A stretch of DNA of 64,000 nucleotides, taken from positions 992,001 through 1,056,000 of the forward strand of contig NZ_JAPDRH010000002.1 in assembly GCF_040706555.1 (NCBI RefSeq), in the 5' to 3' direction. Positions 1-9,241 of the stretch are shown piece after piece. Position 1 is the stretch's first letter; every line of letters starts with the position of its first letter. The DNA comes from Lentisalinibacter salinarum (lineage in GTDB: Bacteria > Pseudomonadota > Gammaproteobacteria > Steroidobacterales > Woeseiaceae). The translations under genes were made by a program, and so were the position numbers. The notes beneath the pieces were generated by a model. The model was not told the DNA's origin. It ran no database searches and was given only the letters and a program-made list of their open reading frames with translations.

Positions 1-21
1 CCGACAGCGAGGAGACCGGAG

Positions 22-684
22 ATGCAGGAGAAAAAAGAGACCGTAAAGGTGTGGGATCCGGTGGTGCGTATCGGCCACTGGGTACTGGTGGCGGCATTCT
101 TCACCGCTTATTTCACGGAAGAAGATCTGCTCGCGCAGCACGTCTGGGCCGGTTATGCGGTGGCCGGGGTGGTGCTCCTGCGCATTCTCTGGGGCTTCAT
201 CGGCAGCGAGCACGCCCGCTTCCGCGACTTTCTCTTCTCGCCGGTGCAGGCGCTGCAATACCTCGGCCGGCTGGCCACCCACCGGGCGCGTCGCTACATC
301 GGTCACAGCCCCGCGGGCGCCGTCATGATCTTCGCGCTGCTGGCGAGCCTGGCGGTCACCACATTCTCCGGGCTGGAGATCTATGCCATCGAGGAAAACG
401 CGGGTCCGCTGGCTGCCGTGGCCGTCGCCGAGCCACCATCGCGCATCGCCCTGATCACCGCCGCGCGGGCGGACGGGCGCGACGACGAGGACAGTGACGC
501 GAGAGCCGCCGGGGCCAGCGAGGCCGCCGAGGAGTTCTGGGAGGATATCCATGAGGCCTCGGCCGACTTCACCGTGTTTCTCGTGCTGCTGCACATCGCC
601 GGTGTGCTGGCGGCCAGTCTGTCCCACCGGGAGAACCTGGTGAAATCGATGGTGACCGGTCGCAAGCGCCGCGAGAACGACTGA
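22..684 (+). CDS. Cytochrome b561-type membrane cytochrome b
   Basis: A 220-residue integral membrane protein of the cytochrome b/b6 (Ni-Fe hydrogenase b-subunit-like) family, expected to carry two b haems and pass electrons between the quinone pool and a periplasmic partner. Four hydrophobic helices are visible, with likely haem-ligand histidines in RIGHWVL (helix 1), AQHVWAGY, YIGHSPAG and LLHIAGVL (last helix). A hydrophilic acidic insert rich in D, E and A (about residues 150-175) separates helices 3 and 4. The ATG follows a purine-rich GAGGAGACCGGAG. Such genes usually follow a soluble cytochrome c gene, which would lie left of the window. Confidence 0.85.
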   Translation: MQEKKETVKVWDPVVRIGHWVLVAAFFTAYFTEEDLLAQHVWAGYAVAGVVLLRILWGFIGSEHARFRDFLFSPVQALQYLGRLATHRARRYIGHSPAGAVMIFALLASLAVTTFSGLEIYAIEENAGPLAAVAVAEPPSRIALITAARADGRDDEDSDARAAGASEAAEEFWEDIHEASADFTVFLVLLHIAGVLAASLSHRENLVKSMVTGRKRREND

Positions 685-699
685 CGCCGCGGCGCGGCC

Positions 700-1293
700 T
701 CAGCCCCCGGCGCCGGACGCCTGCCGCGTGGGGAACTGCATGAACAGGTCGTGCACCACGTTCTCGATGGCGGGCTTCGGGTTCTCCAGCGACTCGCGGG
801 TGAGCCGGCCCTCGGCCACGCCCTCCCAGATGAGCTGCTTGCGCTCGGCATCCACCACGTCGATGTTGGCGGTGCCCACCCGGTAGTGCACCGTGTCCAC
901 TTCCTGCTCGTACATCGGCCAGGCCGTGTACAGGCCGTAGCGATAGCCGTAATAGCCGACACCCACGGTCATGGACGGGCGGCTGCGCACTTCACTGCGC
1001 TCGCGCACCCGGGTGTAGAAGTTGACGATCAGGTCCGGGTCGGTCTCCGTGTAGCGATAGCCGAGCGCCTCCATCTCGTCGCGTACCGCGCCCTTGAAGT
1101 GGCTGGTGATGAGCGAGGAATAGCCTGCCCGGTCGGTGCCCAGTTCCTCGGCGAAGCCGAACGTCTGGTAGCGGGTGAAGTCGACGCTGCGATCGTAGTC
1201 GGTGCGCAGCTGCGGGCCCGTGGCGCAGGCCGCGACGAGTGCGCCGCAGGCGATCGCCAGTACCGTGAACAGTCTCCCTGTTCTCGCGCCCAT
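700..1293 (-). CDS. DUF4136 family lipoprotein
   Basis: A 197-residue predicted lipoprotein. The start is the ATG at 1293, which has AAGGAGG just upstream; the longer reading frame runs into the tRNA gene and is not real. Residues 1-22 form a signal with a lipobox ending in Cys (LVAACATG). The mature part matches the DUF4136 pattern: a tyrosine/aspartate-rich start (DYDRSVDFTRYQTFGF), a segment on metal-independent outer-membrane-associated folds (YRYTETDPDLIVNFYT), a glycine/tyrosine patch and a C-terminal helix. The family is widespread in proteobacterial envelopes and has no firm biochemical role. It lies 27 bp downstream of tRNA-Ala on the same strand. Confidence 0.8.
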   Translation of the reverse strand: MGARTGRLFTVLAIACGALVAACATGPQLRTDYDRSVDFTRYQTFGFAEELGTDRAGYSSLITSHFKGAVRDEMEALGYRYTETDPDLIVNFYTRVRERSEVRSRPSMTVGVGYYGYRYGLYTAWPMYEQEVDTVHYRVGTANIDVVDAERKQLIWEGVAEGRLTRESLENPKPAIENVVHDLFMQFPTRQASGAGG

Positions 1294-1320
1294 GGCATGC
1301 CTCCTTGGCGGTGAGGGAAG

Positions 1321-1396
<76 letters not shown>

Positions 1397-1488
1397 GTGT
1401 TCTCCGTACCCCCATTTTATCGCAGGCGGCGCCGGTTTGGACCATCGCCGTCGATGGCAATCAATGGTTCAGCGGCTCTCAGTGGCCA

Positions 1489-4400
1489 TCAGTCGCCGGC
1501 GGCCGGTTCGCCGGGGCCGGGGCCGGCGCCGTCCTCCTCCGGCGGCTGCGCGGCGGCTGCCTGCCGGTCGGCGGTGAGGGTCACTTTCATGGCGACCCGG
1601 TCGTTGTCGGTCAACGACACTTCGGCCGGCTCGGTCACGAGCACCCGGCCTTCCAGCTCGCTGCCCGCGGCCAGGATGGTCTCGCGCAGGTTCGCCGCCC
1701 GCTCGGCGGCGAGGGCCGCGAGGGCCCCCTCTTCCAGCGGCTGCAGGGGCACGAGTTCGTCCGCGAGGTCGGCGGCGTAGGCCGTGGCGTCGAAACGCGT
1801 CTCGCCAGGCTGGCCAGGCTCGCCCTCGGCCGTCTCCACCACCCTGGTATTCTCAGCACGCAGGGCGTCGAGCCGGGACTGCGGGTCCTCCACGGTGGCC
1901 AGTTCCCGATACAGTGCTTCCAGTGCCTCCCGGCGCCGCTCCGCATACATGCCGCCGGCCTCTCCACCCCCTGCAACGCCGGTCACCCGCTCCGACACCG
2001 CGGCCTCCAGCTTCGCTTCGCGGAGTGCGCGTCCATCGGCCGCCGGCGCCTGCACCGGCGGCAGCTCCAGTACGAGCTGGGGACGCAGGGTCAGGGCCTC
2101 GGCCAGATTCGCCGCCTTCTGCACCTCCGGCGGCGTCAGATCGGCGCGGCCGGGCAGGAAGGTCACCTGCTCGAGCTCGCTGGCCTCCACGCCGAGCAGG
2201 TTGCCCAGCAGGGCGAACGGGGAGGTCGCGATCTTCACGATCAGGTTGCCCAGTGCCTTCGCCACGATACCGCCGATGCTGAACTCGGGGTCGTCCACCT
2301 CGCCGGTGATGGGCAGGTCCACGTCGATGGTGCCGCTGGAGTCCTTCAGCAGAGCGATGGCAAGTCCCAGCGGCAGACTCATGGCGTCGGGGTGCGGCAC
2401 CTGCTCGCCCAGCTCGAATTCCCGCAGCACGATGTTGTTGTCGCCGACCAGGCGGCCGCCGGTCAACCGGTAGCCGAGGTCCAGGGAGAGTCGGCCGCTG
2501 GCGATCTTGCGCCCGGCGAACGGCACCGAGTAGGCCGAGAAGCGGGGCATGGCCACGTTCTCGAACTCTGCACGCAGATCCGTATTCTCGGCCGGCGCCA
2601 GCGGCGTGACGCTGCCGGTAATCCGCAGGAATCCGTACTCGTCGACCCTGCCTTCCAGCGACACCGAAGAGGGCTCGGTGCTGGCCGTGGCAATCGTGGA
2701 GAGCTCGCCGTTCAGTCCGGCGATCTTCACGCTGAACGGCAGCGGCAGCGAACGGTCGGCGAAGTCGGCGGCACCGTCGGCGATCACGACCCGGCCAACC
2801 GTCACGCGGATCGGCAGCTCCTCGCCTTCCGCCTCGGACGGCTCGGTCTCGGCGGCGGCCGGCCCTTCGCCGGCCGGCTCACTCTCCGCTTCGGCCTCGG
2901 TATCCGCGTCGGCCTCGCCCTTCGCCACGCGCCCGAGATTCACCTGCCCCTCTTCCGTGATGAGGATATCGCCGTAGGGCCGCTCCAGCCGGACTTCGGA
3001 GACCTCGAGATTGGCGTCCGCCAGGCTGAAGACGATGCCGCTGGCGGCCACCCGCTCCCAGCTGCCGAGCCGGGTGCCGAGATCGGTCTCGGTGATCAGG
3101 AAGTCCCGGACCGCGATGTCGCCCTCGAAGCGCAGCGGATCGTCCGGGGAAGTGGCCAGCCGGGCATCGGCGTCGAACACGCCGGAGTCCAGGCTGACGT
3201 CCGCCAGCGGCTGGATGTAGGGGTGGCTCCAGGCCAGCGGAATGCCGTCGATGCCGAGGCCGAAGTCCGCCCGGAGCGCCGGCAGCACGGTGAGGGTGCC
3301 GTCCAGCTCCGCGCGGCCGCCCCGGCCGCTCTGCAACGAGAGTGTCGTCGGGAAGGACGCTCCGGGCTCGTTGCCGAGGTCGCGGATCTCCAGCTGCACG
3401 GCGTCGACTCCTATCTCGGCGGCCGGCTCCACGCTTTCGTCGCGCAGGCTCGCCGCGAGGTCGGCGATACGGAAGCGCCCGAGTGAGAACCGCCAGGGTC
3501 GGGCCTCGTCCGCCGTGCCGTCGCCCCCCGTCTCGTCGGCGGACGGCGTTTCGGCAGCCGGCTCTGCATCCGCATCGGCTTCCGCGGTCGGCGTGGCTTC
3601 CCTCGCCGGCAGATTGCGCACGACGTCCAGGGTGCCCTCCGTGTCCCGGTGCAGCGCCAGCACGGCCCCGTCGATGTCGAAACTCTCGGCGGACACGCTG
3701 CGCTCGGGCCAGCGCAGGCGGCCGCCGGCCAGCGCGATCCGTGGCACCGACAGGAGTTCCCGCGGCTCGCGCCCGGGCCCGCCGTCGGCCGCCGCCGGGA
3801 AGGTCAGTACGCGCACGTCGTTGAAGACCACGTCGAGATCGTCCACCGTCGCGCCGAGCACGCCGTCCGGCCGGGCGGCGACGTTGTAGGTGAAGTCGAT
3901 GTCGGCATCGCCGTCGGTGATGTCCAGACCGGTCTCGTGGCGGATGTAGGCCGAGAGCAGCTCGAAATGCGAGCCGTCGATGGCCGCCTCACCCGCAGCC
4001 CGGAACGGGTTCATCTGCAGGCTCCCGGACCAGGTGAGCGTGCCTTCCGTCGCCGTCCGGATCACCACCTCCTGGGTGCCCGGCCGTTCCGGCAGGGTGT
4101 TCAGCCCCTGGACGCGGACGTCCACCGGTCCGAAGCGGGTCTCCACCGGCTGGGGCGGGACCGCGTCGCGCCAGTGCAGGGCGGCGTCGGTCACCGCGGC
4201 CTCGTGGAGGATGAAGCGCAGCGGTCCGCCTTCTTCATCCGGCGGCGGCGGTTCCTCCGCTGCCGGCGGCCGCGCGGCCAGCAGGCGGCGGAAGTTGAAC
4301 GCACCGGCGCCGTCCCGCGAGATGAAAAGCTCGGGGGCGTCGATGCGGAACTCGGCGAAGGTCCAGGCCCAGCGGAACAGCGAACTCGTCTGAAAGTTGA

Positions 4401-4659
4401 CGTGGATCTGGCGCACCCGCGCCAGCGGCTCCCCGGCGGGATCGTCCAGTGCCAGGCCGTCGATCGTGAGGCTCAGCACGTACGGGTTGATCGCCACGCG
4501 CTCCAGCCGGAGTTCGGAGTCGAACTGTTCGGCCATCGCCCTGACCGCCTGGCGCTCGACCAGCCAGGGCGCCAGGAAGAAGCCGGCCAGGGTCCAGGCG
4601 GCGATCAGTCCCGCCAGGACGGTCAGCAGGCGGCGATGGCGTTGCAGAAGATCACGCAT
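1489..4659 (-). CDS. DUF748 (AsmA/TamB-clan) envelope protein
   Basis: A 1056-residue protein with one N-terminal membrane anchor (residues about 11-31) followed by a long periplasmic region of beta-rich repeats typical of DUF748, a relative of the AsmA/TamB bridge-like proteins that handle outer-membrane lipids or protein assembly. The start region (RAMAEQFDSELRLERVAINP, then repeated LxIxGLxL elements) is characteristic. Two low-complexity acidic linkers (about residues 352-385 and 580-615, rich in A, E, D) break the beta region. Near the C terminus a segment VTFLPGRADLTP...LRPQLVLELP resembles an OmpA-like motif. The start overlaps the stop of the upstream membrane protein by 8 bp, so the two are probably co-transcribed. 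Confidence 0.88.
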   Translation of the reverse strand: MRDLLQRHRRLLTVLAGLIAAWTLAGFFLAPWLVERQAVRAMAEQFDSELRLERVAINPYVLSLTIDGLALDDPAGEPLARVRQIHVNFQTSSLFRWAWTFAEFRIDAPELFISRDGAGAFNFRRLLAARPPAAEEPPPPDEEGGPLRFILHEAAVTDAALHWRDAVPPQPVETRFGPVDVRVQGLNTLPERPGTQEVVIRTATEGTLTWSGSLQMNPFRAAGEAAIDGSHFELLSAYIRHETGLDITDGDADIDFTYNVAARPDGVLGATVDDLDVVFNDVRVLTFPAAADGGPGREPRELLSVPRIALAGGRLRWPERSVSAESFDIDGAVLALHRDTEGTLDVVRNLPAREATPTAEADADAEPAAETPSADETGGDGTADEARPWRFSLGRFRIADLAASLRDESVEPAAEIGVDAVQLEIRDLGNEPGASFPTTLSLQSGRGGRAELDGTLTVLPALRADFGLGIDGIPLAWSHPYIQPLADVSLDSGVFDADARLATSPDDPLRFEGDIAVRDFLITETDLGTRLGSWERVAASGIVFSLADANLEVSEVRLERPYGDILITEEGQVNLGRVAKGEADADTEAEAESEPAGEGPAAAETEPSEAEGEELPIRVTVGRVVIADGAADFADRSLPLPFSVKIAGLNGELSTIATASTEPSSVSLEGRVDEYGFLRITGSVTPLAPAENTDLRAEFENVAMPRFSAYSVPFAGRKIASGRLSLDLGYRLTGGRLVGDNNIVLREFELGEQVPHPDAMSLPLGLAIALLKDSSGTIDVDLPITGEVDDPEFSIGGIVAKALGNLIVKIATSPFALLGNLLGVEASELEQVTFLPGRADLTPPEVQKAANLAEALTLRPQLVLELPPVQAPAADGRALREAKLEAAVSERVTGVAGGGEAGGMYAERRREALEALYRELATVEDPQSRLDALRAENTRVVETAEGEPGQPGETRFDATAYAADLADELVPLQPLEEGALAALAAERAANLRETILAAGSELEGRVLVTEPAEVSLTDNDRVAMKVTLTADRQAAAAQPPEEDGAGPGPGEPAAGD

Positions 4660-5506
4660 GGGCGGCTCCTTCCGCGCCTTCCTCCTGCTCGGTCTCCTCG
4701 TGCCACTCGAAGATGTTCATCTCGATGAAGATGAAGGCCACCAGCCACAGGAAGGCGTCCCAGAAGTCGAGGAAGTCGCCGTCGATGCCCCAGTAGATGG
4801 CGCAGGCGAACAGCACCGCGTAGAGGAATCCCTTGATCCACTTGTTGACGGCCAGCAGGCGGTCGCTCAGGAGGCCCTTCAGCTGCAGCCACACCTCGGC
4901 CTCCAGCAGAGCCACGACGATGAGCCAGTCGCCGGCATTGATGATGTCCGTCAGCGCCAGCGACTTCGCCAGTCCGAGCTGCTCCGGCGTGCCCACGATC
5001 TTCGTGCCCGCGATCTGCAGGATGGACTGGCCCTGCATCGCCGCGCAGGCCTCGGCCGTCAGCCGCGGGTACTCGTCCAGCGTGGCCACCCAGGCGTAGC
5101 CCTGGTCTGCCAGCGCGCAGACGTTCACGCGGCCCAGCTCGACCAGGTCGGTGACGACGAAATACTTGCTGACGTAGCCGTAGAAGGCATAGACGATGAA
5201 GGCGTAGCAGATGCCGCGCACGGCGGTGAGCATCCACTTCAGCCGGCCCTCGAGCTTCTCGTCGGGGATAACCGCCGTCTCGAGTTCGAACAGGAGCAGC
5301 AGGATGACCCAGGCCAGCGTGTCGACGGTGGCCGAGAACGCCTCCACCAGATTGCTCCAGGTGACGCCGTCGACGAACACCTCCTTGCTGGCGGCGTAGT
5401 CGTCCAGGAAGAACAGCCAGACGTTCAGCGCCAGCAGGCAGTAGACGGTGTACTTGAAGGCCCGGAACCAGACGTGGCCCGGGCCGAGTTTTGTCAGGGC
5501 GTTCAA
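4652..5506 (-). CDS. Hypothetical polytopic membrane protein
   Basis: A 284-residue membrane protein that I do not recognise. It shows about five hydrophobic helices (around residues 15-34, 64-80, 91-115, 185-205, 228-265), a periplasmic loop with two Cys (NVCALADQG, EACAAMQG) and a short acidic C-terminal tail (EETEQEEGAEGAA). No ATG fits before the first helix; TTG at 5506, with GGAG 10 bases upstream, is the likely start. It overlaps the DUF748 gene by 8 bp. A role linked to that envelope protein is an inference from gene coupling only. Confidence 0.7.
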   Translation of the reverse strand: MNALTKLGPGHVWFRAFKYTVYCLLALNVWLFFLDDYAASKEVFVDGVTWSNLVEAFSATVDTLAWVILLLLFELETAVIPDEKLEGRLKWMLTAVRGICYAFIVYAFYGYVSKYFVVTDLVELGRVNVCALADQGYAWVATLDEYPRLTAEACAAMQGQSILQIAGTKIVGTPEQLGLAKSLALTDIINAGDWLIVVALLEAEVWLQLKGLLSDRLLAVNKWIKGFLYAVLFACAIYWGIDGDFLDFWDAFLWLVAFIFIEMNIFEWHEETEQEEGAEGAAHA

Positions 5507-5582
5507 CGGCTCACTGCTCCCTGTTTTCCGCGGCCGGCGATGTGCGTGTTGCGGGTCACCATGGCGATACCAGCCTTCAATG

Positions 5583-6134
5583 CTACCGCAGCCCCCGGCG
5601 GCGGCGCTCCTTCTTCTCCGCGCGGCGCCGGGACCGCTCGGCCTTCTTCTCCCGCTTCTCGCGCCGCCGTGCGGCCTTCGCCGCCCGTGCCTCTGCCAGT
5701 TCCGGCACGCGCGACTCCACCAGCGGGCGCAGGCCGTACTCGAACGCGCCGTAGGCCGCGGCCAGCAGCAGGATCCCCCAGAGGCCCAGCCGCTCCAGTA
5801 CCCACAGCGGCCAGAGCAGGGCGAGGAAGCCGTTCAGGATGGACATGAACCCCAGGCGGAAGACGAACTCGATGAGCTCGCCGACGAGAAAGTCCGTGAC
5901 CCCGCTGCTCTCGGCGACGTCGTCGGCGATCATGCGCGCCTCGAGGATCAGGAAGCTCACGACGACGCCGAGGCCGTAGAGACCGCCGCCGCGGGCCGTC
6001 CAGAGACCCACCAGCCAACCGCGGATCAGCGTGAGCGCCGTGCGGGGCTCGGCGCGCACCTCCCGCGCGATGCGCAGCTGGCGCGCGATGCGGCCCTCTT
6101 TCTTCGCCGTCCCGTCCTTCTCCGCCTCTCCCAT
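5583..6134 (-). CDS. Hypothetical membrane protein with basic C-terminal tail
   Basis: About 183 residues with two to three hydrophobic helices (roughly residues 42-65 and 85-130 of the ATG form) and a highly basic C-terminal tail of some 35 residues (KAARRREKREKKAERSRRR...), probably cytoplasmic and possibly binding nucleic acid or acidic phospholipid. I see no known family. The ATG at 6134 begins 8 bp after the stop of the HAD gene; a GTG at 6158 would give eight more residues and overlap that gene. The tail is compositionally biased but reads in the same frame with no sign of a frameshift. Confidence 0.6.
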   Translation of the reverse strand: MGEAEKDGTAKKEGRIARQLRIAREVRAEPRTALTLIRGWLVGLWTARGGGLYGLGVVVSFLILEARMIADDVAESSGVTDFLVGELIEFVFRLGFMSILNGFLALLWPLWVLERLGLWGILLLAAAYGAFEYGLRPLVESRVPELAEARAAKAARRREKREKKAERSRRRAEKKERRRRGLR

Positions 6135-6142
6135 GGCCGTGC

Positions 6143-6937
6143 TCAGTGCCCCCGCCACCAGTCCGGCAGGTCGCCGATGGAGTCGAGCACGGCGGTCGGC
6201 CGCACGTCGTCCGCCGACTCCTCGCCGCGATACTTGCCGGTGCGCACGAGCACGCCGCCGAGGCCGGCCTCCCGTGCACCGCCCACGTCGGCGCGCAGGT
6301 CGTCGCCGACCATCACGGTCTCGCCGGCCGCGCTGCCGAGTTTCGCGAGCGCCGTCTCGAAGAACGGGACCGCCGGCTTGCCGAGCACCACCGGGTCCGC
6401 CCCGCTGGCGTGAGCAAGGGCCACGACGAACGGCGCGGTGTCCAGCCGCAGGCCGTCCTCCGCCTTCCAGTAGCGGGTCATGCCGAGGGCGACCAGGTAT
6501 GGCTGCGGCGCGGCCATCAGCAGCCGAAACGCCCGGTTGAGGCGGGCGAAGCTCCAGCCCTCGCCGAGGTCGCCGACGATCACCGCACCAGCCGGCCCCT
6601 CGTCGTCGTCACCCAGCCGGTCGAACGCAGAGAACTCCGCCGCCGTGGCCTCGGGGACGAACGCCGCCACCGTATCCACGTCGCGCTCCCGGAGCCAGGC
6701 CGCCGCGGCCACGGGTGGCGTGAGTATGTCGTCCTCGTCCGCCTCCACGCCGAGGCCGGCGAGTTTCTCGACCAGCGCCGAACGCGGGCGGGAGGTGGTG
6801 TTGGTGAGGAACAGGCATGGGATGCCTTCGTCGCGGATCCATCGGACCGTCTCCACCGCGCCGTCGACGGCGCGTTCGCCCTCGTAGATGACGCCGTCCA
6901 GGTCGATCAGCAGCGCTTTTCGGCTCGGGTCGCTCAT
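6143..6937 (-). CDS. HAD-superfamily subfamily IIA phosphatase
   Basis: A 264-residue cytoplasmic HAD hydrolase, close in layout to NagD/LHPP/HDHD2 proteins. Motif I is LLIDLDGVIYEG with the nucleophile and acid Asp pair. Motif II is FLTNTTSRPR, the C2A cap lies in the middle, motif III Lys is in VVLGKPAVPFF, and motif IV is MVGDDLRADVGGAREAG. The family dephosphorylates small phosphorylated metabolites or phospho-residues; the substrate cannot be read from sequence. ATGA overlap with the upstream gene and a short gap to the next gene place it inside a minus-strand operon running from 8510 toward 1489. Confidence 0.88.
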   Translation of the reverse strand: MSDPSRKALLIDLDGVIYEGERAVDGAVETVRWIRDEGIPCLFLTNTTSRPRSALVEKLAGLGVEADEDDILTPPVAAAAWLRERDVDTVAAFVPEATAAEFSAFDRLGDDDEGPAGAVIVGDLGEGWSFARLNRAFRLLMAAPQPYLVALGMTRYWKAEDGLRLDTAPFVVALAHASGADPVVLGKPAVPFFETALAKLGSAAGETVMVGDDLRADVGGAREAGLGGVLVRTGKYRGEESADDVRPTAVLDSIGDLPDWWRGH

Positions 6938-7923
6938 GGCCGCAGAGTAGCCGGACTGCCGGCCGGGGTCGATGGCGCGAACCGGGGCAGCGCCGGGCCG
7001 CGGCCGCGGGGCAGCGGCATGCCGCCGAGGCGGATACCGAGCGTGAAGACCCAGCCGGCATCCACCGCGGCGTCGACGGGCCGACCCTTGTCGTCGATGA
7101 AGCCGTGTTCGCGGGCGAACTCGCGGGCCACGCCGACATCCACCGCGAGGCCGTCCGTGAACCGGTAGCTCCAGGTGGCCCTGGCGCGCCAGCCCTCCAT
7201 CCGGTAGTCAAACGACTCGCCGAGTTCGTCGCTCACCACGTGCCAGCGCTGCCCGGCGGGGAAGACGTCCAGTGCCACCGAGTGACGCTCCGTGACGGCC
7301 AGCTGCAGGGACGGGTCCGGCCACGCGAGCCGCAGGCCGAGGGCGACGGAGGGGCGGTACTCCAGCCCGGCCACCGGCAGCGTGCGGCTCTCTCCCCGGC
7401 TGCGGTCGTGGGCCGCGCCGAGCAGCCAGGCGCTGCGCGGGCCCCGCCGCACGCGCAGCTCGATGCGACCGGTCAGCAGAAAATCCTCGTCGGTGGCCCG
7501 GCTGCCCAGGTCCTTGAAGACATTCGACGAGGTTGCCACGCCGGGAGCGAGCAGCGCGTCGACCCGCCAGCCTTCGCCCTGCCGGCGGGCGGTCAGCGGG
7601 AGCTGCAGCCGGTGCAGGTCCCGGTCGCGTCCGGCGATGCCGTCGTACTCGTGGCGGACGTAGGCATAGTCCATGCCCAGATCGAGCCCGGACCGGCTGC
7701 CGTACACCGACAGAAAGCAGGCCGACAGGGTGGACTCGCGGGTGGCGACCTCCGCACCCGGCGGCGGCGACATGTCTTCGGCGGGCAGCACGGCGTAGCC
7801 GAGAGCGGCCGACGGGCAATGCGACGCCGCGAGAACAGCGGCACCGGGCAACAGCAGGCTCAGGGCCGCGATTACCCTGGCCATTGCTATGGCTGGTACG
7901 GCGGCCGCCTCTCGACGCCTCAC
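6934..7923 (-). CDS. Predicted outer-membrane beta-barrel protein
   Basis: A 329-residue secreted protein with alternating hydrophobic/polar strands and many aromatic-Gly pairs (LDLGMDYAYVRHEY, VAGLEYRPSVALGLRLAW, RATWSYRFTDGLAVDVGVA), as in small outer-membrane barrels (DUF6268-like). The hydrophobic signal (ARVIAALSLLLPGAAVLAAS) starts about residue 15 from the GTG at 7923. That GTG has GGAG 7 bases upstream and overlaps the DUF6940 stop as GTGA; an ATG at 7884 would start right at the signal. A proline/arginine-rich tail ends the protein. Function unknown; possibly a pore or adhesion barrel. Confidence 0.6.
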   Translation of the reverse strand: MRRREAAAVPAIAMARVIAALSLLLPGAAVLAASHCPSAALGYAVLPAEDMSPPPGAEVATRESTLSACFLSVYGSRSGLDLGMDYAYVRHEYDGIAGRDRDLHRLQLPLTARRQGEGWRVDALLAPGVATSSNVFKDLGSRATDEDFLLTGRIELRVRRGPRSAWLLGAAHDRSRGESRTLPVAGLEYRPSVALGLRLAWPDPSLQLAVTERHSVALDVFPAGQRWHVVSDELGESFDYRMEGWRARATWSYRFTDGLAVDVGVAREFAREHGFIDDKGRPVDAAVDAGWVFTLGIRLGGMPLPRGRGPALPRFAPSTPAGSPATLRP

Positions 7924-8510
7924 GCCGGACTCCGGTAGGGGCCGTGCTGGTAGTACTTCGGCCGCCGGTCCAGACGGACATGCAGCCAGGCCACTCCGGT
8001 GCCGGAGGTGCTGAGCCAGAGCGGCGAGTCGTCCAGCCGGTCGAGGACCGCTTCCGCCGTGGCGCGCCAGAGCGCGCGGACCTGCCGGGCCGGCCCCCGG
8101 CGCAGGAATACGGCCAGATGCGGATAGGCATCGGGCCCGGCATCGTCTGCGGGCTCGGGCACGACCAGCAGCGCATCGCCGCCCAGGTTGGGGAAGGTGA
8201 CCACGCCGTCGCCGGCGCCGAAGTGGCTGCTGAAAGTCGCGGCGTCGGGCCGCACTTCGGCCAGCGCCGGCGCCTCGATCAGCACGAACTCCGCCGGCCG
8301 CTCCAGTGACCCGGCGGCGAGCGGCGGATTCTCCCAGTAGTACGCCGGCCAGGGTGCCGCGGCTAACAACTCCGAATACCAGGAAGCGAAGTCCGCGTCA
8401 TCCCGGAGCCGCTGCAGGAAATGCGCACGGCTGAGCGGAGCGCCGCGCTCCTCCAGCGTGTGGCGCCGCCCGCCCGGCACCGTCTCGGCCGGGGCCGACC
8501 AGACACTCAT
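7920..8510 (-). CDS. DUF6940 family protein
   Basis: A 196-residue soluble protein without signal or membrane segment. Landmarks are PLSRAHFLQRL near the N terminus, the aromatic motif APWPAYYWENPPL, FVLIEAPAL, NLGGDALLVVPEP, and a C-terminal SPLWLSTSGTGVAWLHVRLD followed by PKYYQHGPY. These fit the uncharacterised DUF6940 family. The ATG at 8510 (preceded by GGAG) was chosen because longer forms would read into the divergent gene's promoter. It heads the minus-strand operon and is divergent from the DUF6498 gene at 8582. Confidence 0.65.
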   Translation of the reverse strand: MSVWSAPAETVPGGRRHTLEERGAPLSRAHFLQRLRDDADFASWYSELLAAAPWPAYYWENPPLAAGSLERPAEFVLIEAPALAEVRPDAATFSSHFGAGDGVVTFPNLGGDALLVVPEPADDAGPDAYPHLAVFLRRGPARQVRALWRATAEAVLDRLDDSPLWLSTSGTGVAWLHVRLDRRPKYYQHGPYRSPA

Positions 8511-8567
8511 GCGCGGCTCCGTTGCATCCCGTGAACAGCATACCGGTTCGACCGTAGCGGGCGCAGG

Positions 8568-8573
8568 TATGAT
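8568..8573 (+). promoter_or_regulatory. Candidate -10 box, near-leaderless start
   Basis: TATGAT lies 8 bases before the ATG at 8582, and no Shine-Dalgarno sequence precedes that ATG. A start of transcription about 7 bases after the box would fall at 8580, giving an essentially leaderless mRNA. The -35 region is poor (GGTTCG). Confidence 0.35.
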
Positions 8574-8581
8574 GCGCTGCC

Positions 8582-9214
8582 ATGGAACTGCTCCGGGCCA
8601 TCCGGCGGCTGGACTCGACGGCCGTCGCACTGATCCTGGCGAATCTCGTGCCGCTGTACGGGGTATTCGCCTGGGGCTGGGCCGTGTTCCCCATCCTGTT
8701 CCTGTTCTGGTTCGAGAATATCGTCATCGGCTTCTTCAACGCCGCGCGCATGCTGACCGCGCGGCCGGCCGAACCGGTGCTCTGGGCCGGCAAGCTGTTC
8801 CTGGTGGCGTTCTTCTGCGTTCATTACGGGATGTTCACCGCCGTGCACGGCAGCTTCGTGCTGAGCCTGTTCGGCGACATGGCCGATGCCAGCGCGCTAC
8901 CCGACATCGCGCTGGTCACGGACGTCATCGCACGCGAGCATCTGCTGTTGCCCGTGCTGGCGCTGGTGGCAAGCCACGGCTATTCCTTCGTGGTCAATTT
9001 CGTATTGCGGGGCGAGTACCGCGAAGCCTCGCCCAAACAGCTGATGGCCCGGCCCTACGGCCGCATCGTGCTGCTGCACGTCACCATCATCGCGGGCGGC
9101 GCGCTGCTGACGGCGCTGGATGCGCCGCTGGCCGGACTGGTCCTGCTGATCGCGCTGAAGATCGCGATGGACCTCCATTCCCACCTGCGCGCCCACGCGC
9201 GGGAGCTGCCCTGA
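8582..9214 (+). CDS. DUF6498 multipass membrane protein
   Basis: A 210-residue inner-membrane protein with about six hydrophobic helices (approximately residues 12-45, 64-88, 105-125, 150-165, 172-190). The stretch FPILFLFWFENIVIGFFNAA, the histidine in FCVHYGMFTAVHGSFV and the C-terminal LKIAMDLHSHLRAH fit the DUF6498 family, whose function is unknown. The conserved His residues near the membrane face could bind metal, but that is conjecture. The gene is single, divergent from the minus-strand operon and convergent with the HD-domain gene. Confidence 0.75.
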   Translation: MELLRAIRRLDSTAVALILANLVPLYGVFAWGWAVFPILFLFWFENIVIGFFNAARMLTARPAEPVLWAGKLFLVAFFCVHYGMFTAVHGSFVLSLFGDMADASALPDIALVTDVIAREHLLLPVLALVASHGYSFVVNFVLRGEYREASPKQLMARPYGRIVLLHVTIIAGGALLTALDAPLAGLVLLIALKIAMDLHSHLRAHARELP

Positions 9215-9241
9215 CGCGTCGCCCACCGCGGCTGACCGGCC

